From Flexivirga alba (GTDB taxonomy: Bacteria > Actinomycetota > Actinomycetes > Actinomycetales > Dermatophilaceae), in NCBI RefSeq assembly GCF_042661025.1, contig NZ_JBHSWH010000001.1, forward strand, positions 2,232,001 to 2,296,000: a DNA stretch of 64,000 nucleotides, written 5' to 3'. Shown in pieces: positions 1-8,264 of this stretch (positions within the stretch are counted from its first letter, which is position 1; each line of letters opens with the position of its first letter). The position numbers and the translations under genes were made by a program. Below the pieces are notes generated by a model. The model did not search any database. It saw only the letters and a program-made list of their open reading frames with translations, and was not told the origin of the DNA.

Positions 1-1078
1 CGGAGGAGTAGAAGTCGTCCACCTCGGTCCACCCCTGCTCGCCTTCGCCTTGGTCGACGGTGAGCGTCAGGCTGCCGGCCAGCACCGGGGTCTGCGTCAG
101 GGTGAAGGCCTGGTCGCGCCGGCCGGTGCTGCCGCCGAGGACCTCGGCATACACCGTCTCCATCTGGGTGAGCGTCATCGTGTTGGGCCGGATCGCCAGC
201 AGCGCCGGCGGCTGCTGGTAGGCGCTGGTGTCGACCAGCGCTCGCAGCCAGTAGAACGACCCGGGCACCGGGGCGATCGATGTCGCCACCAGCGCGTTGT
301 CCGGTGTCTTGACGATGATCTCCCCGCTGCGGGTGAACGCGAGCGTGTCGTCCTTCAGCAGGGTGGCCGGCGACCAGTCGTAGCCGTCCCAGTACTGCCA
401 GCGCACGGTGGCCGGCGCGAACGTGGCGGTCGGAGCCAGCCCGCAACTGACCGGTGAGCCGCTCGCGGACGCGGCGGCCGTCCAGGCGTAGAAGGTGATT
501 TCCGTCCCGGGGAAGGGGTCGGTGGCGTCGAAGCCGATCAGCAGCGCCGCGCCCGTCGTGGCCGTCGGACCGAACGGCCGGTAGGGGAGGGCTGCCGCGT
601 CGGCGGCGGTGACGTCGGCGTAGGAGTGCCCGTCATACGCCAGCACCGCCCGGGGCGCCGCCTTCAGGCACACCAGCGCGTGGTCGGCCTCGAACACCAG
701 CGGCGGTCCGCCGCTGGCGGCCTCCGCGATCACCTGGGTGCCCTGCGGGACCGTGGCCAGGGTGCCGGCGGACGCGAGCAGCGGGAAGGTGATCTGCACC
801 TGGGCAGGCTCGGCGGGCCGCAGTTCGACGCCGAGCAGTTGCAGGAACTTCAGGTAGAGCAGGTCGGGGACCTGGTTCATCCGGTAGGCGAGCATCTCGC
901 CGAGCCAGGCGAACACCTGCAGCATCGTGATGCCCGGATCGCTGTCGTTGTAGTCGGTCCACACCGGCTTCCACTCGGGGGTGTAGCGGCCGATCCGGGA
1001 GGTCATCTCGGCGATGATCGAGTCGTAGGTGTGGTCGTCCAGCACGGGAATGTCGTCGTCCAGCGGCACGGTCGTCAC
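1..1078 (-). CDS. Baseplate J-like assembly protein of a contractile injection system, 3' part cut by the window edge
   Basis: The visible 359 N-terminal residues begin VTTVPLDDDIPVLDD and continue with a segment around residues 30-60 (WTDYNDSDPGITMLQVFAW) that is typical of putative baseplate assembly proteins of the J/Afp11 type, which build the wedge around the spike. The start is GTG at 1078, overlapping the gp25 stop codon by 4 bp (GTGA), which shows translational coupling. The rest, including any C-terminal domain, lies outside the window. The family call rests on this N-terminal signature and on the neighbouring gp25, gp5 and gpD genes. Confidence 0.85.
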   Translation of the reverse strand, partial: MTTVPLDDDIPVLDDHTYDSIIAEMTSRIGRYTPEWKPVWTDYNDSDPGITMLQVFAWLGEMLAYRMNQVPDLLYLKFLQLLGVELRPAEPAQVQITFPLLASAGTLATVPQGTQVIAEAASGGPPLVFEADHALVCLKAAPRAVLAYDGHSYADVTAADAAALPYRPFGPTATTGAALLIGFDATDPFPGTEITFYAWTAAASASGSPVSCGLAPTATFAPATVRWQYWDGYDWSPATLLKDDTLAFTRSGEIIVKTPDNALVATSIAPVPGSFYWLRALVDTSAYQQPPALLAIRPNTMTLTQMETVYAEVLGGSTGRRDQAFTLTQTPVLAGSLTLTVDQGEGEQGWTEVDDFYSS

Positions 1079-1482
1079 ATCCCCTCGGTGATGAAGAAGG
1101 GATAGACCAGGTTGGCCCGTGCGTTGTTGGACCGGATGCGGTAGTCGACGCGGATCAGCAGCACGTTCGGCTCGCCCGGTGCGGGGGCGGCGTCAACGGT
1201 GAGCACGTCGATCCGCGGCTCGTAGGTCGACAGCGCATCGCGCACGGAGGAGACCACCTGGGCCACCGTGCCCGCGTCGCCGGGTGCGAACACCAGGTCG
1301 TGTATGCCGCAGCCGAAGTTCGGCAGCATCGGTCGTTCGCCCTTGGCGGTGCTGAGGATGAGGTAGAGCGACTCCTCGATCTTCTGCTCCAGGGCGGAGG
1401 TGGCGATGGCGCCGGCGGGGGACACCTGGAGCGGGAACCGCCAGCCGATGCCGAGGAAGCCCCGGCCGCCCACCGCCGTCAT
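1075..1482 (-). CDS. gp25-like baseplate wedge protein (GPW/gp25 family)
   Basis: A 135-residue protein, the usual size for the T4 gp25/Afp9 family, which initiates sheath polymerisation at the baseplate. It shows the family pattern: an early GWRFPL segment, a middle region IEESLYLILSTAKGERPMLPNFGCGIHDLVF that includes the conserved GER-P-F-G core, and a C-terminal VDYRIRSNN segment. The ATG start at 1482 is the only good one. It ends inside the start of the baseplate J gene (4-bp overlap). A 64-bp gap separates it from the gene upstream, the largest gap within this gene run apart from the ones around the giant sheath. Confidence 0.9.
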   Translation of the reverse strand: MTAVGGRGFLGIGWRFPLQVSPAGAIATSALEQKIEESLYLILSTAKGERPMLPNFGCGIHDLVFAPGDAGTVAQVVSSVRDALSTYEPRIDVLTVDAAPAPGEPNVLLIRVDYRIRSNNARANLVYPFFITEGM

Positions 1483-1546
1483 CGCGACCCCCTCGTCCCT
1501 CGGGGCTCGTCAGTCCCCGATGTTCTTGATCGCCCGCTTCGCTCGC

Positions 1547-2314
1547 TCATGACAGCACCCGCTTCGGACCGCCGCCGGCCGGCCGGTAGGTGACGCGCTC
1601 CGCCTCCAGGTCGCCGGCGATCAGCACCCCGCGCCCGGGAGCTGGGTGCACCTCGACGCCCCCGTCGGCGCGCAGCAGCACGCTTGCACCGGCCGCGTTG
1701 CGGATCGTCACGGCGGCCCCGGGGGAGTCGCGGTCGATGACCAGGCCACCGATCTCCTGCAGTGCGGTGTTCTTCAGCAACACTCTGATTTGCGTTGCGT
1801 CCGTGGGGGATTCGTCAGGGCCGGCACCGACCACGATGAGGTTCTTGTCCGCGGCTCCGACCAGGGTGAACGGCGTGCTGGACGGCCCCGCGACAGGGCT
1901 GCCGCCGGTCGCGGTGAACGCGCCGCGGACGGTGTACTGCGGGTAGCCACCGGCCGCCTTCGCGAACGCCGGTGCACCGGCCGAATCCGTGGCGCCGCCG
2001 GCGACGAGCATTCCCTGCCACGGTGCCGGGTCGCCGACGCGGTAGGCGAGTGCGATGGGCGTGGCGGCCGACGCCGGTGTGTCGGGCAGCCAGTGCTTGC
2101 CCTGGTCGTCCCAGACCTCCGTGGCTGCACCCGCCGTGCGGCGTCGTACCACGGCGAACCCGAATCCGGTGAGTGCCGACGGCGCCACCGGGTCACCGGC
2201 GGCGGTCACCGGACCGAGCAGCACCGTCACCGGCTTCTCCAGAACGGCGGCACCGCCGCCGGCGTCGTCGAACTTCAGCGCCGGGGCGGGGACGGTGAGG
2301 ACGGGCGTGTTCAC
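1547..2314 (-). CDS. Unrecognised protein of the injection-system operon
   Basis: A 255-residue protein starting with GTG at 2314 (VNTPVLTVPAPALKF), overlapping the stop of the gp5-like gene by 4 bp. It has no signal peptide or membrane segment. Composition is rich in Ala, Gly, Pro and Val with short beta-like stretches; the last 60 residues (VTIRNAAGASVLLRADGGVEVHPAPG) look like a small beta-solenoid or OB-type strand repeat. In other eCIS loci a PAAR tip protein lies at this place between spike and gp25, but I do not see the PAAR motif here, so I leave the function open. Its position makes a baseplate or spike accessory role likely. Confidence 0.7.
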   Translation of the reverse strand: MNTPVLTVPAPALKFDDAGGGAAVLEKPVTVLLGPVTAAGDPVAPSALTGFGFAVVRRRTAGAATEVWDDQGKHWLPDTPASAATPIALAYRVGDPAPWQGMLVAGGATDSAGAPAFAKAAGGYPQYTVRGAFTATGGSPVAGPSSTPFTLVGAADKNLIVVGAGPDESPTDATQIRVLLKNTALQEIGGLVIDRDSPGAAVTIRNAAGASVLLRADGGVEVHPAPGRGVLIAGDLEAERVTYRPAGGGPKRVLS

Positions 2315-3114
2315 AGCAGGTTCCCCACACCCGGCGTGTATGACGAACTGACCACCGCGGAGGCGATCAGCGACTGGCACGCGACCACGCCGGAGAACGT
2401 CGTGACCGCAGAATTCACCGACACCGCGGCACCGGTCAGCGAGATGGCCGTCGCGTTGCACGACAGCGCCCCGGTGGTGGTGAGCGTGGCCGACGGCGCG
2501 GTCACCGTGACCGGCGCGGTCGCGGCCGTGAGTGTCACCCCGGTGTCGGAGATGGCGAGGGACACTCCGCCGACCGTGCTGACCCGCACCTCGCTGGGCG
2601 CGTCCGTCAGGATCACCTTCGTGCCGGTGTCCGTCGTCAACTCGATTTGCGCGGGCGTGTCCTGCAGGGTGACCTGCTGACCGCCGCTCGTGGTGAGCGC
2701 GATGGTCGCGTCCGAGTCCCGCAGCTCCAGCACATGGCCGCCGTTGGTGCGCACGCGCACCTTCTCCTGCCCCGAGCGGTCGTCCAGGTCGACGACGTGC
2801 CCGGCTACCGACCGCACCCGGCGGACGTGCTGGTCGATGCCGTCCGACGGGGGCACGTCGACGCCGTTGTGCAGGAAGCCGATGACGAAGGGGTGATCGC
2901 CGTCGCCCTGCAGGAAGGTCACCAGTGCCTCGTCGCCGACCTCGGGCCGGAACCAGTAGCCGCGCTTCTCGCCCGCCATCGGGGAGGCGACCGGTGCCCA
3001 GCCGTGCGGGTCGTCCGACAGCCAGGGCAGTTTGATCTGCACCCGGCCCTGCCCGAGCGGGTCGTCGACGTCGGTGATCAGCCCGATCACGACGCCGGTG
3101 AGGGTGTCCGTCAT
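2311..3114 (-). CDS. Spike protein, gp5/VgrG-type OB-fold domain (phage baseplate assembly protein V family)
   Basis: 267 residues. The N-terminal 85 residues (MTDTLTGVVIGLITDVDDPLG, then GRVQIKLPWLSDD and GWAPVASPMAGEKRGYWFRPEVGDEALVTFLQGD) are the OB-fold of gp5/VgrG/Afp8 spikes, with the characteristic Gly-Asp...PFVIGFLHNG ending. The remaining 180 residues are repetitive Thr/Ser/Val-rich strands, as expected for the triple beta-helix of a needle. In Afp8 the OB-fold is fused to the gpD-like hub; here the two are separate genes overlapping by 4 bp (ATGA). Confidence 0.9.
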   Translation of the reverse strand: MTDTLTGVVIGLITDVDDPLGQGRVQIKLPWLSDDPHGWAPVASPMAGEKRGYWFRPEVGDEALVTFLQGDGDHPFVIGFLHNGVDVPPSDGIDQHVRRVRSVAGHVVDLDDRSGQEKVRVRTNGGHVLELRDSDATIALTTSGGQQVTLQDTPAQIELTTDTGTKVILTDAPSEVRVSTVGGVSLAISDTGVTLTAATAPVTVTAPSATLTTTGALSCNATAISLTGAAVSVNSAVTTFSGVVACQSLIASAVVSSSYTPGVGNLL

Positions 3115-4352
3115 CGGCCACCTCCATGATGGGCGTACTGCTCGCGTCGGCAGTCGAAGGTGGTCAGGTAGCCGTTGTCGTCGATCGTGTGGGTGGTCTT
3201 GGTGACGAAATACTCCCCGGACAGCCGGGCACCGACGCCGTCGATGGTGACGACCTGCCCGGAGCGCAGGTCGGGCAGCCCGACGACCTTGACCCCGGTC
3301 GCGGTGACGATCTGCTTGGTCTGGTCGCGCAGGATCGCGATCGCCCGCTCGCGCGCCTGGCAGTTGGTGAACACCGGTTCGTCGACCACGATCTCCTCGT
3401 GCGGGTCGCACGCGTTGAGCACCCGGTAGAGGTCGGTGTTGATCCGGATCCGCGGGTCGTCGAGGGTGACGGTGCGGGTGATCAGCTGCTTGCGGGTGCG
3501 GTGCCAGCCGCGCACGGTCACCTGGCGCACCTGATTGGCGGTGGTCAGCTTGGGCTGGAACTCGATCAGTGACCGGCCCCAGGTCAGCCGGAACTCCACC
3601 TGGCGCAGGCCCGGGATCATGCCCGGCTGCGACGGGCCGAAGTACAGCTGCCGCGGCCGGCCGGTGGAGGTGTCCGCTTCCTGGATGAACACGACGTAGC
3701 CGCGCACGCGGGCCCGCTGGAAGAGGAAGTCGATGTCGTACTGGTTGCGCTGGGTGACCAGCGGCACCGGCTTCTCGTCGCCCATCGCGTTCTGGTCGAT
3801 GACGATCGGCAGTGGGAAGCGCTTCGTGCCGGCATCGGTGCGCTGGGCCAGGTCCCGGGCGATCTCGCTGTCCCTCTTGTCCGTCCAGGTGGTGGTGTAT
3901 TGCTTGCGGCGCAGCTGATGCAGGACGTTCAGCCCGGTGACGGTGAGGATGGCGCCCCCGTCGGTGAAGGCCGGTTTCATCGTGGTGAAATGCCCCTTGA
4001 GCATGGGCACCAGCTGCGTGCTCTCGCCGTAGCCCATCCGCAGCTCGACCTCCTTGCCGCACGGCTCGAACAGCGTGCGCCGGGTGTATGCCGCGTTGCC
4101 CGGCGTCAGCTCGGCGGCGGTCTCCGAGCCGATGTAGCGGAATGAGCGGTCCACCTCGTCCCAGTTGTTCACCTCCAGCTGGAAGGAGTCGATCGAGTCC
4201 ACGCTGTCCTGGTAGGTCAGCGAACGCACGTCGCGCAGCACGTTGCGGGGCAGGTTCGCGCCGTCGATCTTCACCTCGAAACGCGGCACGTAGAACGCGC
4301 CCTGGGTGCGTGACTCGGCACCGAGCGTGGTCAGCGTCGTCGGTGGGCACAT
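3111..4352 (-). CDS. Hub protein, phage late control gene D (gpD/gp27/VgrG N-terminal) family
   Basis: 413 residues. It begins MCPPTTLTTLGAESRTQGAFYVPRFEV and has the two-barrel hub pattern: FEVKIDGANLPRNVLRDVRSLTYQDSV near the start, then VELRMGYGE and LKGHFTTMKPAFTDGGAILTVTGLN, and later a TVTLDDPRIRINTDLYR segment. The C-terminal GLPDLRSGQVVTIDGVGARLSGEYFVTKTTHTI matches late control D proteins. It would form the trimeric adapter between tube and spike. Both ends overlap neighbours by a few bases, so it is coupled to the LysM gene upstream and the spike gene downstream. Confidence 0.9.
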   Translation of the reverse strand: MCPPTTLTTLGAESRTQGAFYVPRFEVKIDGANLPRNVLRDVRSLTYQDSVDSIDSFQLEVNNWDEVDRSFRYIGSETAAELTPGNAAYTRRTLFEPCGKEVELRMGYGESTQLVPMLKGHFTTMKPAFTDGGAILTVTGLNVLHQLRRKQYTTTWTDKRDSEIARDLAQRTDAGTKRFPLPIVIDQNAMGDEKPVPLVTQRNQYDIDFLFQRARVRGYVVFIQEADTSTGRPRQLYFGPSQPGMIPGLRQVEFRLTWGRSLIEFQPKLTTANQVRQVTVRGWHRTRKQLITRTVTLDDPRIRINTDLYRVLNACDPHEEIVVDEPVFTNCQARERAIAILRDQTKQIVTATGVKVVGLPDLRSGQVVTIDGVGARLSGEYFVTKTTHTIDDNGYLTTFDCRREQYAHHGGGR

Positions 4353-5056
4353 CAGCTGCTCCCCTCCAGCGGCGGCAGCACTAGTGCGGTGCCGACCCCG
4401 ATCCGGCGCGGGTCGTCCAGGGCGTTGGCGTCGGCGACGGTGCGCCACCGGGTCGGCGCGTCGAAGTACTGCCAGGCGATCGACGCCACCGTGTCGCCGG
4501 CGGCGACCACGTGGCTGCGGGTGTGGTCGGCCGACAGCAGGTCCAGACGCTTGAGCTGTTCGTCCAGCGGGCGGTATTCCTCCATGGACAACGTCAGCAC
4601 CGCGCGCAACGGGGTGCCCTCGGGACTGAACAGCGAGAAGTCCTGCTTGACCTTGGTGACCAGGCCGCGAAAGTCGGTGCGGCGCTGGTTGTGGTACATC
4701 TCCGGCAGACTGTCGCCGGGGAACTTCTTGCCCCATTGGAACGTGCAGACCGGCGGCGCGTGGGTCTGCGGGTCGATCTTCACCAGGCCGTAGAACTTGT
4801 CGGTCAGGGTGGTGACGCTGGTGGCGTTCGCGCCGGTGCCGGTGTCGGTGGTGTCGAAGAACAGCTCGACGGCCAGGGACTCGCTCTGACCGCGCACGAA
4901 CTGCCGCAGCGGCGCATCCAGGCCCGGGATGGGTATGTCGGCGAACTTCGGTGACTTCTCGAAGGTCAGGGTTTCCGGGTTGTACGCCACGTCGATCGAC
5001 TCGGTCTGACCGCCCTTCTTCTCCACCGTGAACTTCGCCTTCAGCAGGTTGGCCAC
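4352..5056 (-). CDS. LysM-containing hub/tube adapter protein (Afp7-like, contractile injection system tube protein)
   Basis: 234 residues. The first 170 residues (MANLLKAKFTVEKKGG, then IDVAYNPETLTFEKS and LFFDTTDTG) match the N-terminal part of eCIS Afp7/gp53-like proteins. The C-terminus (residues about 180-230, HVVAAGDTVASIAWQYFDAPTRWRTVADANALDDPR) is a clear LysM domain. In T4 gp53 such a LysM helps clamp the hub to the wedges; the same role is inferred here. The stop overlaps the start of the gpD-like gene. Confidence 0.88.
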   Translation of the reverse strand: MANLLKAKFTVEKKGGQTESIDVAYNPETLTFEKSPKFADIPIPGLDAPLRQFVRGQSESLAVELFFDTTDTGTGANATSVTTLTDKFYGLVKIDPQTHAPPVCTFQWGKKFPGDSLPEMYHNQRRTDFRGLVTKVKQDFSLFSPEGTPLRAVLTLSMEEYRPLDEQLKRLDLLSADHTRSHVVAAGDTVASIAWQYFDAPTRWRTVADANALDDPRRIGVGTALVLPPLEGSS

Positions 5057-5062
5057 GGCGGA

Positions 5063-5266
5063 TCACCGCCGCCCGGCGCGTTGCTGGTCGACGACCGAGC
5101 GCGTGTCCAGGTCGGCCTCCCGGTCCTGCCGGCGCTGCCGCTCGACGCGTTCGCAGTCGCGGACGGCGGCGACGATCCGGGCCAGCAGCTCGGGGGTCAG
5201 CAGCGCCTGTGCCGACACTGAGTCGTGCGTGGTGTGCAGTTCGTCGATGTGAATCTCGCCCGGCAT
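5063..5266 (-). CDS. Small DUF5908-like eCIS protein (Afp6 position)
   Basis: A 67-residue protein (MPGEIHIDELHTTHDSV...). It starts inside the stop of the second tube gene (ATGA overlap) and is followed 6 bp later by the LysM gene. Size, the opening Pro-x-Glu-Ile...Glu-Leu-His pattern and the position between tube and LysM gene match the short DUF5908/Afp6 proteins of eCIS loci. The second half is charged and probably helical (VAAVRDCERVERQRRQDREAD). Assignment is by pattern and position only. Confidence 0.7.
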   Translation of the reverse strand: MPGEIHIDELHTTHDSVSAQALLTPELLARIVAAVRDCERVERQRRQDREADLDTRSVVDQQRAGRR

Positions 5267-5822
5267 CACAGGCTCACCCCCAGCGCGCGCGCACCCTGCT
5301 TGAGGATCGACAGCTGCCAGAGTCCCTCGTGCGCCAGCTCGAGCTTTTCGACGGCGACCTCCTTGCCGAGCGCGTTCATCGTCGGGCCGACGAACTTCAC
5401 CGGAAAGGCCCGCTTGAACGCCCACACGTTGTGCGGGAGGTGATGGGAGTCCAGCAGCATGACCAGCCCGTCCATCCGCTTCACCGTGCCGTCGCCGAAG
5501 CCGGACAGCCAGTCCCAGCCGCTCTGACTGATCCGCGACACCCCCGGGTGAGGGTGATGTTGGTCCAGGTGATCCGGGTGGGGAAGCGCAGCTCGGTCCC
5601 GTTGCGTCCGCCCTCGTGGCGTTTCTCGTCCACCTGGGTGATGTCCAGTCCGGTGCACTCGCTGAACCCGCCGAACAGCACGTCGCCCAGCGCGCTGAGA
5701 GCCGCCGACTTCAGGAACGAACCGACGCTGGTCGTCTCCGCCATCGTCACGACGAAATTGTGGTTCAGCGGCGGGTCCAGCCGGATGCCGGTGGCGGACG
5801 CGAGGGGATCAAGCAGGCTCAT
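5266..5822 (-). CDS. Second tail-tube protein (T4 gp19-like), interrupted by a one-base frameshift
   Basis: N-terminal part in one frame (MSLLDPLASATGIRLDPPL, then NHNFVVTMAETTSVGSFLKSA, FGGFSECTGLDITQ and FPTRITWTNITLTRG) and C-terminal part in another (VSRISQSGWDWLSGFGDGT, ending in MNALGKEVAVEKLELAHEGL). Together they form one gp19-type tube protein of about 185 residues. Adding a single C to the C5 run at 5541-5545 joins the frames exactly at G-V-S-R, so a missing homopolymer base is the likely cause. The start at 5822 overlaps the end of the smaller sheath gene. It may be the tube initiator (Afp5-like) rather than the main tube, since a second tube gene lies upstream. Confidence 0.85.
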
Positions 5823-7807
5823 GTGGCGCTCGCCTCCTTCACCTGCAGCGAGTCCCGGACCCGCCCGACGCGGACCACCACGAACTCGAACGGCACCGCC
5901 GGGGCGATGCCCACCTCGACGAGCAGCCGGCCGAGGTCGATCTCGCGCTCGGGGTTGTTGGTCTCGTTGCAGGTGACGTAGAACGACTCCGCCGGTGTCG
6001 ACCCGGCGAACATGCCTTGCTCGTGCAGCCCCAGCAGGAAATTCGTGACCGACAAGGTCACCCGGGCCCGGGTGAACACGTCGTTCGGTTCGAAGACCAC
6101 CCACTGCAACGCGATGTCGAGCGCCTTCTCCACCATCGACATCAACCGACGGACGTTCACGAACCGCCAGTCCGGGTCGCTGCTGACGGTGCGCGCGCCC
6201 ATCGCCCGCAGGCCGCGGTTGCCGATCGTCCGGATCGCGTTCACCCCCGCGTCGTTGAGGACGCCGTGGCCGGTTTCGTCGATCGCGACGCTGGCTGCCA
6301 GCGCCCACTGCACCGGCCGGTTGGCCGGTGCCCGGTGCACGCCGGTCTGCAGGTCCCCGGCGGCGTAGCCCCCGGCGAGGTGGCCGCTCGGCGGCACCAG
6401 CCGGATGCTCGCGCCGGTGGGGTCGAGCGGGTCCAGCACTCGCAGCCACGGGTGGTTGAGCGCCGCGAACCGGGTGTCGAACCGGGCCCGCCAGTCCAGC
6501 ACCCCGCGCAGACCGGCGGCCGGGTCGGTCGCCGCGGCGTATGGCGGGTCGAGCAACGCGAAGCGATACCGCAGCCGCTCGCACTGCTCCACCAGCGCCG
6601 CCTGCACGGCATACACCTGCTGGTCGGTGAACAGCGGTGGCGCATCGACGTCCGGTGCCGGATAGGTGATGACCGCGGCCGCCAGGTCCAGGCACGGGTC
6701 CGGCACGCAGGGAGGCGGGGGCGCCGGTCGCGGTGGTTCCGGGCGCACCAGCGCGTCCGGGGCGGCCAGCAGGGCGACCTCGGCGACGTCCTCCAGCGCG
6801 CGCAGGCCACGTCGTTTCAGCGCGGCCGCGACCGGACCGTCGTCCGGTGCGACCGGTTGCCCGACGAAGTCGTCCACCGACAACCAGGAGAGGCCGGAGC
6901 GGCCGCCGGCCAGCGCCGTTTCGGTCGCCGGGTCGAGGTCCAGCCCGCGCAGGTCGGCGGTGTCGGCCCGCAGCTCCTCGATCAGGATCGGCGCGGGCGG
7001 CGCCCAGACGGCCGTTCCGGTGACCGGGTCGACCGGGGGCCGCACCCCGGCCAGCACCAGCGGTCCGTAACCGATGTTCTCCGGCACCAGGGAGAGCCGG
7101 TCGTAGAGGCCGACGAGGACGCCGGACGCACTGACCAGGACGCGATATTCGACGCTCTCCACGGTCATCGGCGCGGTGTGGTCGAGGCCGGTGACCGGCA
7201 GGTGGTAGCCACGCCGGGGCCCCTCCGGCGGGACCCACCAGGCTTGTGACGTCATGGGATCGACGGCGGCCACCACCCGCCACACCGGCGGCCGGCCGGG
7301 TTGGGTCAGCCGCACCTCGTCGTTGACGGCTAGCCCGCTGAGGCCGGGCAGCCGGCTCCACCGGCCGTCGGGGTCGGTGCCGGTGGTGGTCAGCTGGATC
7401 CGGTTGAGCTCGCGCAGGTTCACCGTCAGCCGGTTGCCCCAGGCGCCTGCCGTCGACGCCGCCAGCCGCCAGACCGGCCCGGCGGCGCCGCCGAAGTCGG
7501 CGGACGCAGCGGCGGCGCCAGCCACCGGGTCGTTCGACGCCACCCGCACCACCCAGGCACGCACGCCGCCGTTCTCGAAGAAGCCGCGCACGGCATACGC
7601 CAGGAACGCCGCCGGTATGACGTCACCGAACCACGACACGAACTGGCGCCACGACGTCACCGGCACCGGCAGGTCGACCGGCCCCCGCTCCGCGATGCCC
7701 GCGAAACCGGCGATGTCGGTCCGCAGCGGGGTCACGGCGGGACCACCGGCGTCGATGGCCTGGTAGTAGACGCCGGGTGTGCTGCCGGTGTGCATGGCGG
7801 TGGGCAC
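5819..7807 (-). CDS. Tail sheath protein, 662 residues
   Basis: Sheath subunit of the contractile tail. N-terminus: STPGVYYQAIDAGG, then IAGFAGIAERGPVDLPVPVTSW and AVRGFFENGGVRAWVVRV, the conserved sheath core also seen in the larger upstream sheath. C-terminus: residues about 560-660 with GARTVSSDPDWRFVNVRRL, IALQWVVFEPNDVFT, VTCNETNNP, EIDLGRLLVEVGIAPAVPFEFVVVRV, the interlocking sheath C-terminal domain. The GTG at 7807 is preferred over the ATG at 7795 because GAGGTGG lies 7 bp before it and it leaves only 2 bp to the tube gene. It has a loop of about 40 residues rich in Pro (RPEPPRPAPPPPCVPDP) in the middle. Confidence 0.93.
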   Translation of the reverse strand: MPTAMHTGSTPGVYYQAIDAGGPAVTPLRTDIAGFAGIAERGPVDLPVPVTSWRQFVSWFGDVIPAAFLAYAVRGFFENGGVRAWVVRVASNDPVAGAAAASADFGGAAGPVWRLAASTAGAWGNRLTVNLRELNRIQLTTTGTDPDGRWSRLPGLSGLAVNDEVRLTQPGRPPVWRVVAAVDPMTSQAWWVPPEGPRRGYHLPVTGLDHTAPMTVESVEYRVLVSASGVLVGLYDRLSLVPENIGYGPLVLAGVRPPVDPVTGTAVWAPPAPILIEELRADTADLRGLDLDPATETALAGGRSGLSWLSVDDFVGQPVAPDDGPVAAALKRRGLRALEDVAEVALLAAPDALVRPEPPRPAPPPPCVPDPCLDLAAAVITYPAPDVDAPPLFTDQQVYAVQAALVEQCERLRYRFALLDPPYAAATDPAAGLRGVLDWRARFDTRFAALNHPWLRVLDPLDPTGASIRLVPPSGHLAGGYAAGDLQTGVHRAPANRPVQWALAASVAIDETGHGVLNDAGVNAIRTIGNRGLRAMGARTVSSDPDWRFVNVRRLMSMVEKALDIALQWVVFEPNDVFTRARVTLSVTNFLLGLHEQGMFAGSTPAESFYVTCNETNNPEREIDLGRLLVEVGIAPAVPFEFVVVRVGRVRDSLQVKEASAT

Positions 7808-7809
7808 GG

Positions 7810-8253
7810 TCAGGCCACCTCGAGGGTGATGTCCTCGACGATCAGCTCGACGCTCTCGACCGCGACCTCGTTGCCCATCGCCTTGAGCGCGGGTCCCTCG
7901 ATCTTGTTCGGCCAGGCGTTCTCGAAGTTCCACCGCAGCACGTCGTTGCGGGCCTCGTCCATCAGGATGACGCTGCCGTTGCGGCGGTCGGCTGAGCCGG
8001 TGGCGATGTTGCGGTACCAGTCCCACAGAGAGCTGTCCTTGATCACCCCGCGCTTGAGTGTCACCGGCCCGTTCCGGCGCAGACCGGGCAACTTGCGGGC
8101 GGTGAGCGGTATGTCGACCCCGGTGCGGTAGTCGACGGTGTCACCGTCGCTGGTCAGGCCGCCGACCTCGCTGAATGCGGCGACCGTCAGGTTGTCGATC
8201 TCCAGGCGGAAGTTGAAGTTCCGGAACGGGTCGATCCGCGGTTGGACACTCAT
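7810..8253 (-). CDS. Tail-tube protein (T4 gp19-like)
   Basis: 147 residues, the standard size for eCIS inner tube proteins. It starts MSVQPRIDPFRNFNFRLEI and continues with VAAFSEVGGLTSDGDTVDYRTG, LPGLRRNGPVTLKRGVI and a C-terminal FENAWPNKIEGPALKAMGNEVAVESVEL, all diagnostic of the phage_T4_gp19 family. The start at 8253 lies 11 bp downstream of the large sheath gene stop, so sheath and tube are made from one transcript. Probably the main tube polymer. Confidence 0.94.
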   Translation of the reverse strand: MSVQPRIDPFRNFNFRLEIDNLTVAAFSEVGGLTSDGDTVDYRTGVDIPLTARKLPGLRRNGPVTLKRGVIKDSSLWDWYRNIATGSADRRNGSVILMDEARNDVLRWNFENAWPNKIEGPALKAMGNEVAVESVELIVEDITLEVA

Positions 8254-8264
8254 GACGATTCTCC

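Noticed and set aside
5481..5560. Programmed ribosomal frameshift in the second tube gene
   Set aside because: No slippery heptamer or stimulatory stem; the break sits in a C5 run like the other homopolymer errors.
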